Positions 1 to 13,234 of a stretch of 64,000 bases of DNA are shown piece by piece. The stretch covers positions 31,600,488 through 31,664,487 of the forward strand of contig NC_079480.1 in NCBI RefSeq assembly GCF_026230105.1, written 5' to 3'. The position numbers and the translations under genes were made by a program. This DNA comes from Diorhabda sublineata (taxonomy: Eukaryota > Arthropoda > Insecta > Coleoptera > Chrysomelidae). How positions within the stretch are numbered: the first letter of the stretch is position 1; every line of letters starts with the position of its first letter. The notes under the pieces were generated by a model, which saw nothing but the letters and a program-made list of their open reading frames with translations, had not been told where the DNA came from and ran no database searches.

Positions 1-827
1 GATTATGTAGGAGTCACTGAGAAATAATAAAAAAAATTTACTTTTCTGTCAACAAAACCAACATGGAAAAATAATCGTGACGTGTTGATGTTTTTTACGA
101 AGTATGTTGTAGAGATAGTAATTTTAAAGCTTTTACTTTTTTTCATTCGTAGGAATTGGTCAAACTGTTCTACTCGTGAAAAAAAGTATTACTTTACTCA
201 CTTGTGTTATAAATAACTATTTTACGACAATTAGAACTCATTTTTTCCCAAAAACATTAAATAAATGTAACCGACTTAATATCACGAAATTCATTGCAGC
301 TCTTCGAAAATTCGTAAGTGTCCTTGAGTCTGAAGTGGCAATAGAATGAATCAAATTATACACAGTTATTTGTATCAGTGCAACAATTTAGCGCAGTACG
401 TTGCTTTTAAAAACCGAAAAAGCCGCCAACTACGGTGGGCCCGATAACTATTATCGCCTTATAGAATTTTACCCTAAAAATATTGAATACAAGTTTTTTC
501 AGCAATTTTCTGGTAATTTTACGTTTGGTTGCCCCACCAGGTGGCAACTACCATTATTCCCAGATAGGATATTGTTATATTCTCAATGTGATGGTTTATA
601 GATATTATACTGTTTGCCCATTCATTTTTACACCCTCGGATGGATGTTCACTTACATCGAAAACAATAATAATTCGATATGAGTTTGTTTGTTGTGAATA
701 CTTTTATTGGATTTGAAGCTGTTGAGAATATTGGCGAGAGTGGAGGTGGTCCAGGATTTTTTCAATTTAGTTATTGCTTTGTTTACGATTGATTAAAAAT
801 TTTATATTTGCTTATTAATCCGGTCAA
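1..827. other. AT-rich spacer, no gene recognised
   Basis: Short open frames near 401-716 have no recognisable domain, no signal peptide and no codon pattern that separates them from the AT-rich background. The stretch around 165-205 (a run containing cgtgaaaaaaagtattact) recurs inverted near 9606-9648, so at least part of this is dispersed repeat. Confidence 0.5.
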
Positions 828-1447
828 TTTAGACATTCTACGTTACATAAATTCCCATCAATCGGTAAAATACAATTGAAAATAAAATTAGAAAGTTCCC
901 GTGTATGGAAAAAATTTTATACGATTTCAAAGGTCAAAAAATTGAGTTCAGTAAAACGGTGAGTTTTGCTCCTTAGACAAAAATTGTATATCATGAAATT
1001 ATCTACAAAAAGCGTTTGAATACTTCTTTCCTACAAGCTACTGTTTCTGAGATATAATGAAAAGTTGTTGTATTTAGTAGTTTCACCAATAGATTTTCAG
1101 TAGTAAACTTTTCTTACAACATTGAAATGAACCGAGACTTGTTTTGTAAGGAAATTTCTGTTGACTGGTTGGAACTGTCATAAGCTTATCAAATAAATTA
1201 TCAATTCACGGAAAGGTCGCTAAAGTTCGAGGATATTATTCTGCAACTTTGGTATTTTTCGTGCAATCAATATAGCCATTAAATACGACAGTAAATCTGA
1301 AATATTATAACTTTTACAACTTTTTGAATTGTTATATCTCGGCTCGTAGAAAAAAAAGTATTGATACGTTTTTGTCTGAGGTATTTTTATGATTTAACTT
1401 ACCGTTTTGCTGATAATCGCGGAAAACTCGTTTTTTTTTGACCTTTG
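828..1447. repeat. Foldback/MITE copy A of the GTCCGGTCA-TIR family
   Basis: The left end reads TA then ATCCGGTCAATTTAGAC, close to the ends of copies at 27989 and 50973. The left arm (about 950-1080) and the right arm (about 1322-1445) are imperfect inverted repeats; both contain the blocks aggtcaaaaaa, cctcagacaaaaa (or a close variant) and gagatata. The right arm stops at gacctttggcc, exactly where a mariner relic begins, so the right terminus is missing. A TA target and short TIR suggest mobilisation by a Tc1/mariner-type transposase. No protein is encoded. Confidence 0.6.
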
Positions 1448-1454
1448 GCCAGAA

Positions 1455-2040
1455 ATGTTGAAGAAAATCAACAAAGCGGTAAAGGATGATCGTCGATTGG
1501 AAGTACACAAGCTAGTAGACATATCAAAAAACGCGGTACATCACATATTAACTGAAAATTTGGACATGAAAAAGCTTTAAGCATGGTGGGTGCCGAGTTT
1601 GCTCACAATAAAGATGTTTCCATTGAGTGTTTGACAATTTTTCACAGAAATAACCATCATTTGATACACGAAACAGAAAAACAATGAAAACAACGGATTG
1701 GAAAGAGAAAACCGGTTCCAAAACAAACAAATTCCGTTCCATCTGCAGACATGATCTTGGCGTCGGTTTTTTGGGATGCGCGTGGGATAATTTTCATTGA
1801 TTATATTGAAAAAGGGAAAACTATCAACGGCTAGTACTATGCGAACTTATTGAAACGTTTGAGTGAAGAAATCAAGAAAAAACGGTCGCATTTAGATAAT
1901 CAGAAAGTGTTAATAGAAGTTTGAAATTTATACCTCATGCACCCAATTCGCCAGATTTAGCCCCTCGGATTATTTTATGTTCCCAGAATTGAAAAAATGG
2001 TTCTGTGGTCAAAGATTTTTCAACAATAAAAATGTGATGT
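1455..2040 (+). pseudogene. mariner transposase relic (DD34D type)
   Basis: Conceptual translation across several stops and frame changes gives the mariner order. A helix-turn-helix segment (VKDDRRLEVHKLVDIS, then ILTENLDMKKL) is followed by a PSLLT-like piece, then ASVFWDARGIIFIDYIEKGK (about 1750-1820), ANLLKRLSEEIKKKR, and finally PHAPNSPDLAP with DYFMF one frame away (about 1930-1985). The third catalytic Asp region (SPDLAP..DY) is visible. The segment that should hold the second Asp (HxDNAPAH) is lost, and the first Asp region is not recognisable. The element is dead. It lies directly against the truncated arm of the foldback repeat upstream. Subfamily is not certain. Confidence 0.85.
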
Positions 2041-2289
2041 CGGCAGTATCGAACTTATTGGACATCGCTGAGAAAAGTGTATTGAGCTAAAAGGAGATAA
2101 CGTTGTGAAATAAATGTATTTTTTTCAAAAAATTTATGTTTTTTCTTTGGGTAAACCGTCCTCGAGTCACTTAATCGCTTAAGCGAAGCTTTTCAATATC
2201 GTAAAAATAAGTTTCTTAAATTGGAAATAAACTCTTAAATCTTAAAACCTTATAAAACTAAGGCATTTAACTCTGGGCTACTACAAGTT

Positions 2290-2520
2290 ACTCTAACATT
2301 AAGATTCTTCAAAGGTTTCGGAACTATTGTGAACGCCTCATGGTACGTGCACAATTCTTTAATCGAAAAAGACCTTCCAGTGTCTTTGGTGAGAAATGAG
2401 GCCAAAAACAAAAGGGTCAAAATAAGTGATTACCTTAAGATACGTCATCTTAAAAGATTCAAACCAAACGAACTTGTAAATAGATTTAATATAAAAAGTA
2501 TAAAGACTGTCATTAATTGA
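2290..2520 (+). pseudogene. possible LINE reverse-transcriptase C-terminal relic
   Basis: The open frame contains NASWYVHNSLIEKDLPV followed by a basic tail. This resembles the NAPWYVRN..IHxDLxVPTV signature that closes many insect Jockey-type reverse transcriptases. No other RT motif is nearby, and the similarity is short, so this is tentative. Confidence 0.4.
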
Positions 2521-4184
2521 AATATAAAAACAGTCAGTTATAACTTATTCTATGTTGTCATAAGAAGTTATTTAAGTTAGTAGAGATACTTATCGAAGTT
2601 TTCTTCTTCACTGTCATTTTCAATTAATATAACAAGTACGTGTATTCTCCTAGAAAAATTAAAAAAAAATCAAATTTCATTATTATGAAATAATTGTTAG
2701 TAAATTGTCTCGATTTCGGGTCTCTTCTGATTAAAAATTAGAAATGTAAAAATTGACTTTATCCAGATAAGAAACTGAAGAAAGATATATCTAGTTTTAC
2801 ATATTTCTTATTGATAATCGAGAACATAATTCCCATTATCTACGTCGGTGTTGAGCTAAGGTCCTTCTTTATTTGGAAATAATGAATATAATCAATTAGA
2901 TAATTTCACATATGGAAGTAATTTATAATCTGTAATAAAAAAAAATAATCGAATTAGTAGTAATACATCCAAAGAATCTGAAAATATTGATGGATATACA
3001 GAATTATGCTGATTTTCAACGAATCCATCATGGTGTATAGTTTTCCAAATGATTTACGAATTTTTTGGGGCCTACGTTCAAAACCATTCAATCGGAAATG
3101 AATACATCTGCTAGTCAAGTGAACATTTCTACCATATGAAAGAATATGGTAAGTTTTTATAATCCAAAAATACGAGAATCACAAGAAATCATATTTTTAA
3201 CTGATTTGCGTGTCTATAGGTTTAAAGGAATAATTCCACTTAAGAAAAAACCTCTCGATACACTAAATTATGTTTCGCAAATGGAGATGAACATTTTGAT
3301 AATAACTATCTAAGAGTAAAACAAACTATGATGATAACTGAAGAGTTGAAACTTAAAGCAGTTGCAGTTGCAGTTGATTTAAACGAATAACGTTTGGCAA
3401 TAATGTACTAGATGTTTATGCCAAATATATGAGGTGAATATTGTTTTTTGACATCCTGATGTAGTTTTTACTTCTCAACAGTAATTTATAATAAAAATAA
3501 ACATGTATTTGTCATCTAATTACTTTTTTGCATGCATTTTCGTGTATAAGTTTTTAAATTAGACAAGGAATCGCACACAAAAAGACTTTTCAGAAATTAT
3601 AACCTAGCTTCGGGTAGATCACCGATCAACCCGATCATGCCCAAATCGAGAAGATCTAGAAGAACTTTCAATAAGCTATTTTTATGCTGAAATGCCGAAA
3701 ATTATGAGAACCGCAAACCTCAGTAATCTACAAATGCCGCTCCTCATGAGAATTATTATTAGACAGCCATTTAAGGGGAACAAATAATTTTCAAAGTTCA
3801 AAAAACCACAAACAAATGATTGCGTTTACTCACCGATTCACTAGTGTAGAAAGGATTCTATCATATGACTACGACATGATTTTCTAGATCAGTTTCCGGA
3901 CATTCAGGTCAAGAATGAGTTAACCCGTTCATACTTTCTCAAAAGACCTAAAGAAAAAAATTATTCGGCGTTTTCTTGCTGGTTATAGACAATAAAAACA
4001 CTGGATACAGTTGTTTAGATTTTGTACCGTCAGAGTGTTTATCCTTGGATGAAGAATTTATGTTGATGTTGATTTCTAACTTCATAGGAACATAACAAAC
4101 GTTTACATCCGTTATTAACGTTTTCTTAATCATTTAAAATCCCTATTAATGCATGATTTTCTGTTAAAGAACGATTTTTATGGT
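2521..4184. other. AT-rich spacer, nothing recognised
   Basis: No domain-bearing frame on either strand and no obvious inverted repeat. A slightly GC-richer patch near 3600-3660 could be old repeat sequence but was not identified. Confidence 0.5.
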
Positions 4185-4615
4185 GTCCAAAGTAAGCAAG
4201 TAAATCAATTAAATAAATTACGCTGTTCATTGTTAATATTAGTGTTTTGTGTTCATTTTGTGTTTATAATTATGAAATTTCGATTTGATTTTAGTATTCA
4301 ATTCTCCAAAAGAGCCGAGTTTGCTCACAATGGAACAAAAACAGCATCGTGAGGATGTTTCTATCTAGTGGTTAGCCAGGAGCTTCTGGGACCAAACGCG
4401 TGTAACGAAGTACTACTCGGATTAGAGATTTTCCTACTTAAGAAATGTTCTAACTAAGGCAACGAAAATAAACGACGAAAAAACATAGTAAGCAAGGAAA
4501 TCAACAAAATAAATTAACATCAAACAACAAGCTGTTCTCTGTCAATATGACTGTTTTGTGTTCATTTTGTGTTTATCATTATAAAATTTGGAATTGATTT
4601 TAGTGTTCAATTTTG
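4185..4615 (+). repeat. Imperfect direct duplication flanking a mariner scrap
   Basis: The segment about 4185-4305 (agtaagcaagtaaatcaa ... gtgttcattttgtgtttata ... ttgattttagt) recurs at about 4488-4615 with scattered substitutions. Between them lies a mariner fragment. The spacing of about 300 bp suggests an old duplication or two copies of one transposon end. Confidence 0.6.
4310..4376 (+). pseudogene. mariner transposase scrap
   Basis: The sequence translates to PSLLTMEQKQHREDVSI, the mariner motif that follows the helix-turn-helix region (xLLTxxQKxxR). The equivalent sequence appears at about 1590-1625 in the larger relic. Only about 20 codons survive. Confidence 0.6.
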
Positions 4616-4649
4616 CAAAAAAATGAAGATGAATGAAAATTTTACATTA

Positions 4650-5700
4650 ATTTCGCGCGGAATTGGTAGAATGTGCTGATGAGATTATTACCGGAAAAGA
4701 GCAGAAGTCTGTATGAAAAAAAGTATGATGAGTTTATGTTTTTTTTATCAAGTAGTTACAGATCATATGATACGGCTATGTCATCTCTAATACACTGATG
4801 TTTTGACCAATCGAAACCTTTTTCAATTTTTTTGTATAGGTTATGTACATAAAAGACCAATAAAAGCCCGAAAACTTTCATCAGATTATGTACATTATTG
4901 AAAATTTCAAGAAATAATCAGATTAATCTGTTGTGATATTAAAAATGACTACACCAAGCTGCGGATTAATAATTATGGTTTACAACATTTTCCACATAAC
5001 CTCGAGTTTTGCTTCTTGTATTTAGAGAAGTTAGAGAACAAAAAATAAATTCCATTACTTTGACATTCAGCTTCTCATTTCTATTATTTACTTTTAATTC
5101 TCCCCGTATCTAAAATTAAAAACGTACTTGCTGTAATAATAACTCGCCCGGCACTTTTCGAACAATACAAAGTCCCTTAGTCATGAACCAACAATATTTT
5201 TGCTTGCAGATTGTTATGTAAATTTGCCTTAATAATGAGTTGCTGTATCGAATTTGAAGTTCAAAATGAATCGTCGCTGACTATCAAAATACAAAGCCGT
5301 TTTTTTATTCAAATTTATTTAATAATTAGAAGGATTGTATTTTTTAAAGGTACAGTCGACTGCTATGTGATAAATCAAAGCAAAAAAATAGACATTGATA
5401 GATTTATATTGCAGTTTCTTTTAATTGTTTGATTGTAATATTAAAATTGAAAGTGATAATTTCTCGTACGTATCCTCAATGATAACGCATTCCTCTATTT
5501 TAGTTACCGAAGTACCTACTTCTGAAAATAGAGCATACAAAATAAATTTTTGATTTCCATTTGGACGAACCAACCTAATAGAAATTTTTCTTAAGATATA
5601 TCTCGGAACAGAAAAAAAAAGATATCATGTGGTTTTCGCTTTTTAATGTTAATTAAGTTTACTTCAAAAAGACCTCTATAGAATTTTATGCTTCTATCAA
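4650..5700. other. AT-rich spacer, nothing recognised
   Basis: The open frame at 5211-5432 is hydrophobic and low-complexity, with no recognised family. No inverted repeat pair was found. Confidence 0.5.
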
Positions 5701-5714
5701 AAATATATGAAACA

Positions 5715-5875
5715 ACCCATTCCTTGGATGACCAGAATAAATTCGAAAAAAAAACTTTTCAAAATGATCTTTATTTATATTGTGTTTACATCTGTCTGAC
5801 TCAAGTCTCGATCAGTGTTACCAGCCTAACCTCTCAAAATTCCCTTTCTAGAGCGCGTAATTCGATTTAAAGTAT
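5715..5875 (+). repeat. Dispersed repeat, inverted relative to 13235-13375
   Basis: The stretch containing gaccagaataaattcg, tgtgtttacatct, cctctcaaaattccc and tctagagcgcg is found as its reverse complement near 13235-13375. Function is unknown; this is a dispersed TE fragment. Confidence 0.7.
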
Positions 5876-8020
5876 ATTGAATTGCTTAGAATTTAATTAT
5901 TTTGTATATCTGGACAAAATATTTTTTAAACATCATAAAGTTTATGAAAATCGGCTAAACAGAACCGGATTTATGGCAGTTTTTTATAAAAAGTTTCTAA
6001 TTTTCCCCCTCTCATATTTGAAGAGTTATACTAAAACTTCTTAAATAAAAATTTAAGTGGAGGGCCACTTCATTAGAGATTTAGGGATAATTTTATATTT
6101 TCAAAGGCGATTATAGCAGGTGCTCAAAAGGTTGTCTATTTATTTTAATACAACAAGCCATGCGATTTAAAAACTTTGCAATACATTTTGCAACATCCCT
6201 GACTGTTCAATTATTCCTAACTCTGTGGTAATCTATTTATTTCAATTCCTGAATATTGACAGGCTTTGTTTTATAAACGATGTTTTTCAAGTTACGCCAA
6301 GTAAATACTCTAAAGTATTCTGAGGTAGAGGAGTCTGACAAAAAAATTGCTTACAAGATACAGATGATGCTAAGTTGTATTCCCGAATCTTTTTTAGCAC
6401 TCCTCCACTATACTACTGACTGCGCCAATTATGAATCGTCTCTTGTAAACTCACTTTTATATGAACACTTTTATTAACTACGAGTTTTACAAGGAATTCA
6501 AAATTATACACATTTTATAATATAACAACATAACGAAACTGAGACTAAAGTTAGACTGGGTTATGTAATTTATTCAAAATACCATGAAAAAGGATTTGGT
6601 TTTGAATATCCACTGGATTATTTTGGTTATAATAATGATTCAATAGTAAAGTCGATCTTGATTAATCCGAAAGTTTATTTGGATTTCCCTCAAAGTAAAA
6701 GATTCTTTACGTCAAATAGAACCAAGACTAAACTAAGACTAAAGTTTGACTGGGTTATGTAATTTTGGTTTGGTTGATTTATATAAAAAATATTGATGAT
6801 TCTTTTATTTTGCTGCATCAACAAAATCAGGATCATATATAATTTAATTAATATATTATAATATTTATTTATAGTGATTAATGTTTAGTTAATACTTTTT
6901 CGAATCTACTGGATTAACGAAGATACAGTTAAGTAATCCAAAACAACACTTTTCACAGCGGCGCATCATCATCAATTATTTATTTATTATTATGAACTCT
7001 AGCCTCATAAAGTTATCGTTGCTATAAATTTGCTATGTTTAGTCTTTCTGTCAGTTTTATAGATTCCACTTCAACCCCATTAAGGTATCGTCTTCAATTA
7101 TTTAATTATTATAAATGTGACTATAATGAACCATTTTTATGATTTATGACTTACGAATTTAATTATATCATCTGATTCTAGTTTGTTTATTCTAACGCAA
7201 AGGGATATTTAGTTTAGTTTAACTTAAAGAAGAGGTTCATAACTTGCGTCTTGATAAAGAAGTATTTGCATTATTCGAAGATTATAACTTTACTATACCT
7301 ATTAGTAGGTACTTTGAAAAGTCACTAAAAATACCAATTGGTCCAGGACAATGATTTTAACACCTGTGAAAAAAAGTGTAGATTTCATTCATGTTCTCTG
7401 ACTTTCATTCATGGTCGGCATCTATTGTAAATAATGGTCAGAAAAGCATTTAAAATATATTAGTGGGACTCTTTGAATACAAACAGGTAGATGTTCGTAA
7501 GACTTCACTTCTTTTTAGAATGGCATTTGTAAATTTTTGTCATTTCAAGTAGTGTATAGAAATCGGCAAATGGGAATAAATTCGATGGTGTGTATTTGTA
7601 GTACTATCCTTTGTTGGAACATCCTGTTTATAATGGAATACCAGTTTGACTAACGTTTTTATAAAAAGGACATTATTCAGTTAAATGGGACATTTTTCTT
7701 TTATATCTGTTTATGAAGTTTTCTCAGGATATTGTGTAACTGAAAGAATTTTGAAGTAGTTCAAAGATAAAAAATGTTTCACATTAACCTGATCCACAAA
7801 TACAATTCTTATATAAATTAGTACGATATTTAGTATTAGCAAAATTGAAAAATAATGGAATGTCCATAAATAAATTAAATTTCAAAATATAATATAATTT
7901 AATGAAAAAGTGTACACGTTGGATGTCAAGACTATTATGAACACACTATGCGTGCTTATGCTCTCTTAAATACAAATCCTATTATATACAATAATTACTT
8001 ATATTTCCTTAATTTCTTAT
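5876..8020. other. AT-rich spacer with a short direct repeat
   Basis: No gene recognised. A block of about 36 bp containing gactgggttatgtaattt occurs at about 6535-6572 and again at about 6725-6765. The rest shows no recognisable feature. Confidence 0.5.
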
Positions 8021-8021
8021 T

Positions 8022-8115
8022 TCTTTGTTCTTGATTTTAGTTCTTTTTTGTTTTAAAATTAGTTTTTTTTTAAATAATTTTAGTGACAGAAAATTGACGC
8101 TTCTACTTATTTATG
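8022..8115 (+). repeat. Dispersed repeat end (ttcttgattttag family)
   Basis: The sequence ttgttcttgattttagttc, a T-rich tract, then attgacgcttctactta recurs at about 8930-9050. It is partly present at about 11965-12075, where the ttgacttttcgactac block is inverted, and at about 14698. The gacgtttcgact block is reminiscent of Penelope-type element ends, but this is not proven. Confidence 0.5.
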
Positions 8116-8925
8116 GTTTATTAGAATCACATTAATATAAAATAAAAGTAAGTAATTTGATACGTTAGTGGAACTTCAAATGTCTGAAGGACATGCGTTA
8201 AAGGACATATTGGAATACATGGTATTGGAAAAACTAATAGATTAGCAAAATTGAGTAGTAACGAAAGGGTTTGCTGTGGCTCATTCACAAAACTGAAAAA
8301 CATGTAAAAAAATACTGAAATCACTTAAAGTTACTCAAGATTTTTTAAATAGTAAAATTTATACTGTATCTAACAGATGAATGGGGTACAAAAAGAACTC
8401 AGTTATAGCAAGTTAATGAAGTATAATAATGATTTTTTTCTAAGTTCAATTTATAATGATTCGATTGCCTTTTAACGATAATATATAAAAATTTTTAAGA
8501 GTATTTATAAAAATAATAAATTTATGAAATGAGGTATCTATGCCTTTGGTAGATCTAACAAAATTGTAGGCAAGGGTTGTTATAATCTGCAATTGATACT
8601 GGAAGAACTATACCTATCCAGAAAACAGAAAAGACAACACGACCGTTTCAACTTAACAGACTCGAATTTCAAAACACGTATAAACTTTTTACTATTTCCG
8701 CTTCCAAGCGATATTCGAAAAATAAAACTCGTAACTATCACAAAGCACTCCGGACTGTCTTAAAAAAGTTAGTGAAAAGTTTCAGTTTTATTGGACACTA
8801 ATTTGTGTTATTGTTTTCTCAGCTTAATGAAAATGTGTGTAGTGAAATAGTTTGGTGGTTGTTTGATGGAAATTTATTTTCATAAATTTCTTAAACATTT
8901 TATATGTTCACGTTCACAACATTTT
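8116..8925. other. AT-rich spacer, nothing recognised
   Basis: No convincing coding frame. The minus-strand frame at 8127-8324 is hydrophobic, short and without family resemblance. Confidence 0.5.
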
Positions 8926-8929
8926 AAAT

Positions 8930-9050
8930 GTTTTTGATTTTAGTTCTTTTTTTTAGTTTAAAATTTATTTTTTTTCCTCAAGTATTTTTTAAAAGAAAGA
9001 TAAACATTGACGTTTCGACTTATTTCAGTCTTTTCCAAAATATTTTCATC
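8930..9050 (+). repeat. Dispersed repeat end, second copy
   Basis: Contains tttttgattttagttctttt ending in cattgacgtttcgactta and ttcagtcttttcc. It matches the copy at 8022-8115. It is followed 45 bp later by a strong GC-rich palindrome that may belong to the same element. Confidence 0.5.
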
Positions 9051-9094
9051 ATTTTAATTTGTCAAGTGCACAAAATCATGTTATTTGTGTGAGG

Positions 9095-9153
9095 CCCGCT
9101 CTGGGCCCCGGAGAAAGTTTTAGAGCTAAAGTTTCCTTCGGGTCCAGAGCGGG
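9095..9153. repeat. 59-nt GC-rich near-perfect palindrome
   Basis: The outer arms cccgctctgg and ccagagcggg are perfect complements over 10 bp. The inner arms (ccccggagaaa against tttccttcggg) pair imperfectly, and the centre tttagagctaaa is itself a perfect palindrome. The segment is far richer in G+C than its surroundings. It could be the fused end of a TE or a structured RNA; no family is recognised. Confidence 0.7.
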
Positions 9154-10145
9154 ACTATGGGCACTTTTTATTTTAAATAAGTTTTTTCCTTATTTTTCCT
9201 CGGATCCATACCCCAGATCAAGTATAAAAATACAATAAAATGTTTTGGGACCAATGGAAAGTTTATCAATTTTGATTTGGGCTCAACGTTTTTAGTACCT
9301 TGCTATACAATGTCAGTCATAATTACTTTGCTTTCCAAATCATTTTTAAATGTTCTGGAACGAAGATTTTCTTTTAAAGTCATATGTCAAATTCATCTTT
9401 TGATCTCGTGATTTTATCGTGTCAGTTTTTTCATAAATAGTTTATGAAGTAGTGATTAGAGTGAAATTTGTTAATTCTAAAGTGATAATTTCTATGTTTG
9501 GTAAAGTGAAAATTCAATAAGTTCGTCGTAGGTCGAAACTTCCTCTCAATGTTTTTCATATTCTAAAAGTTGTTTAATTCAAAAATTAGTTATTTATGCA
9601 ACAAATGAGAAGAGTAATACTTTTTTTCACGGGTATGACGGTTTACTTTACTCACGAGTACTACAATTTTCTGGATTAGGTAAATTCAAATATGGTATTG
9701 ATACCTACAGCTTGAATTTTCATTTTCCATTTGTATACTGCAAAAAGAAATGATCTGTTTTGACATTTGTGGATCGTTGGTTTTTATATTTTTTATAAAT
9801 GTTTAACAAGTTTGTACCTTGCACCATGCATGAGAAAATGATCGTCTGGAGCTTGCAACAGAAACTTATTAATTTCTTCCTTTCTTCCAGTTTTAAATAA
9901 GTCAGCCAAATTGTTGAAGACTTCCACATTTTGGATTTAGTTTCAAAGTAAGCTAGTAACACTATAAAGCTGTTTACGGTACTTTTTTTCATGCTGTTTC
10001 ACTGATTCAGTAGTCACATTCCTCTTCTTTAGTTTTGAAACTCTTTTTTTAAAAAAAAAGTTATTGTTCCAATTTCACAATTTTACAAGCGAATGATCTC
10101 AATTAATTTCACGATTGAGACATTATTTTTTGTCCATTTCCTACA
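9154..10145. other. AT-rich spacer
   Basis: No coding potential recognised; the 90-codon minus-strand frame at 9720-9992 has no recognised domain. About 9606-9648 is the inverted counterpart of about 165-205. Confidence 0.5.
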
Positions 10146-10585
10146 GGATCTCACCCTAAAAAAGGTGGAGTGGAAGATTTTATTTTTTTAATTCGTTTTA
10201 ATAGGTTTAAAAAGTAAAATATCAAAAAAATAACTAAATCTGGGCTTGGTACAACTTTTGGTAACCGGAATACCTCGATATTTTCGAACATTTTTCGATT
10301 TTTTTCGCAATATCTAGAAAAGAAGAATTTTAGAAAAAACAGCCTCTTCACAAAGTTGTAGAGAATTAAATTCCGTACAAATTTTATGCTTAATTTTTTT
10401 TCTATGACCAATAGGGAGCGAGCTACAGTATCTCAAAGAAGATACCATTTTTAAAAAAGTTAAAAATGGTACCAAAAGTTGTGCCTAGCCCAGATTTAGT
10501 CACATTTTGATATTTTACTTTTTAAACCCATTAAAACGAAATAAAAAAATAAAATCTTCCACCTCACCTTTTATAAGGCGAACCC
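10146..10585. mobile_element. MITE with TIRs of about 115 bp
   Basis: The left arm (gtggaagattttattttttt ... ggtttaaaaagtaaaatatc ... aaatctgggcttgg ... acttttggta) is repeated inverted at the right (taccaaaagttg ... cccagattta ... gatattttactttttaaac ... aaaatcttccac). The arms are separated by about 200 bp. No protein is encoded, so the element is non-autonomous. Termini lie near ctcaccctaaaaaaggtg and caccttttataaggcgaa. Confidence 0.8.
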
Positions 10586-10589
10586 ATTT

Positions 10590-13230
10590 TTGGTCTCTGG
10601 GAACTGGACTATTTGATTTTTTATTTTCATATTTATACTAATAAAATGCTGAGTAGTTTACGTAATTTAATCTTTAGGCGTTTCACTTTTTAGAATGTTC
10701 TGGATTTTTCTTCACTTTACTAGTATATTTATTGTTGTCAATAAAATTTTCTGCAATATCAAGATCAAATATTGTTGATTGGTGATTATCGAGTTTCTTT
10801 CTCCAAAGCTCTTCAACTTTCTGTAACTAACAATCAATGATAATGATGATAATGAAGAAGTAATGATTAAGATGAAGAGACATCTAGAAATCCAAATGCT
10901 GCCCATTAACACTGATAGTACAAGAAAGATAATCTCTCGTGCGAGTTGTTACAAAATCAAAATGTTTGTTATAGAATATCTAACATGAGATCATTGAAAA
11001 ATTAATGGTAAGATGTAATAAAAAACATATTGCACAGGTCGTCAACATATTTGGATTTTGTGAAATATATTGTTGGCGGAAAGTGATGTTTGGAAAAGTA
11101 ATAAGCTAACGAATTCTCTATTTTTTCCTTGGTGAAAGGTTGCTTATTAATGTTTTGTAACTTGTACGTTTCAAAAGTTTTTCCATTGGATTATTTGATT
11201 ATCACTCCAGCTTCTGAATCTTGTTGTTCCGATATATCAATAGCTTCAAATAGATTACAGAACTTTATACTGGATTTGAAATAGCCAAAACATATCACTT
11301 CTTTGAGTTTCAAATTTCTTTTGTTATTTTTGTTAGATTTGAATGTTTTAATTGTTAAGTTTTTCAACCAAATTCATCTATATCATACTGTATAAAATTT
11401 GACGTAATTAATGTCTCTAAACTATAACTGAAATTCAGAAAAAAATAATCCCATTATTTCGTAAAAATCCGTACGAAAGGGACATTCGGAAATCGATAAT
11501 AGCATTAAACTTACTTACATATAATGGTAGTTAATCCTATTACAAAAGGACAATATTTACAGAAATTTTGATCAAAAAGGACATATGATCCGAGAACATT
11601 GTAACAAAATCCCTAAAATTGGAAAAGTGAAAGAGTGAATCCGCACCTAATCCCTTTTATTCTGGGTGTTTAGTGTCGACATACATTATTATTACTGAAT
11701 TCGGTAGCGATTTTCAAATACGACTGGTCTTCTATGAAAAAATAATAACATAGATGATGAACATTGATTATATTCATTTGCAACCGTCTCTTCGATTTAT
11801 ACATGAGACATTAATAACACTGTTTATTGTTGGTAGTAATTTTTGGAAGTTTTGCTTTGTTCTGATTTTACTAAACGTTGAGATAAACTTGTCTTTTACT
11901 GATAAAAAGTATCATTGCTCCGGGAATAGATGGAATTTGAAATAGAGCTCAAATTTCTAGATCTTCTTGATTTTAGGTCATTTTGTTTGTTTTTTTTATG
12001 ATTTTATCTTAATCAATATCATATTTTGATAAAGATTGAAAGTAGTCGAAAAGTCAATTTTTTATCTGTCTTTCAGAACTAATTCTATAACAAAAGTGAC
12101 CTAGAAAAAACAGGATCTAGAAAAATAAAAAAATTTTAATACAAAATAAAGTTAGGGTTGAGAATTTCATCCCCGTATAATATAACAGTATTTTTGAGAA
12201 AAATACTCGTAGTAAATCGTTTGCGAGTGCACGAAAATTACAGGATTTCAAGTTGCTAGCAATACTGATATTTAAAAAAATAAATAAAAACTAAATTTTA
12301 GTCACCATCTTTCAAGAGTGATATCTCAGAAAGGGGTGGGATGAAAAAATATTGTTATAGAAAAGACCCAACGTAATATTCGTACGAGCAATCACCATCT
12401 GAATTTTGTCGTATGAATTTAGGAACACCCTATATACTATGTAGTAGTGTATTTTGAAGTGGAATGCTGCTATATGTAATATTGCAAAAAAACTAGTTTC
12501 TTAATTTACTTTTCATCCTTACTAATTAGATTAGATATCACTATTAATGAAGTCATTTTGGAAATCGAAGTCATCACTTTTATCATTGTTAATGTTTATA
12601 ACAAGTTCATCAACATTATCTATCACAGGTTTTCTCTCCATGAATTCCATTTTCATTTTCGTACAACGCAATTTCCACTGGTTAAACGAAAATCATTGAA
12701 AATGTGGTTTTTATATTTTCCCCTTTCATAGGTAATATCCTGTACATATTTATGAATCTCCCATGTGATAACAACAAAGTTTGAAATATTGAATGCGACG
12801 TTAACGAGTATCGTTTGAAACCGGAAGACATCTAAATTACCAAATTCGTTTCAAATTAAAGCATATCCAAACAAACACGTTTCCATAGTCGTAAATAACG
12901 ATTATCCACCGACTTTCAATAACCAATTAATTCTTTTATAAGAAAAAATTGAAATATCGCCTCCGGTTTCACGAAAAACCCATCAACGGCACGTGTCATT
13001 AAAAATGAAAATACGGTTCACATGGCAGTAGTCTGCGCTAATACAGAACAGACACTGAAACTAGAATTTGCTCCATAATATTGATGACTTGTCATTTTCA
13101 GAACTTGAACACTATAAACTCAACTGATTTTAGTTCTTTTACCAATGTTTTTCACAGATTTTTCCATCATTAAGCATAAATTAACTTCGACGAAGCATAA
13201 AATATTGTTGTAAGCTTTTTTACATTTTAA
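10590..13230. other. AT-rich spacer with repeat debris
   Basis: No gene recognised. About 11965-12075 belongs to the ttcttgattttag dispersed repeat family. The sequence near 12320-12440 (tatctcagaaaggggtggg ... ggaacaccctatata) has the look of a decayed MITE end. The remainder shows nothing identifiable. Confidence 0.5.
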
Positions 13231-13234
13231 TTCG

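Noticed and set aside
401..716. Two overlapping short frames that might be a small gene
   Set aside because: Composition matches the AT-rich background, the frames overlap each other and neither has a recognisable motif.
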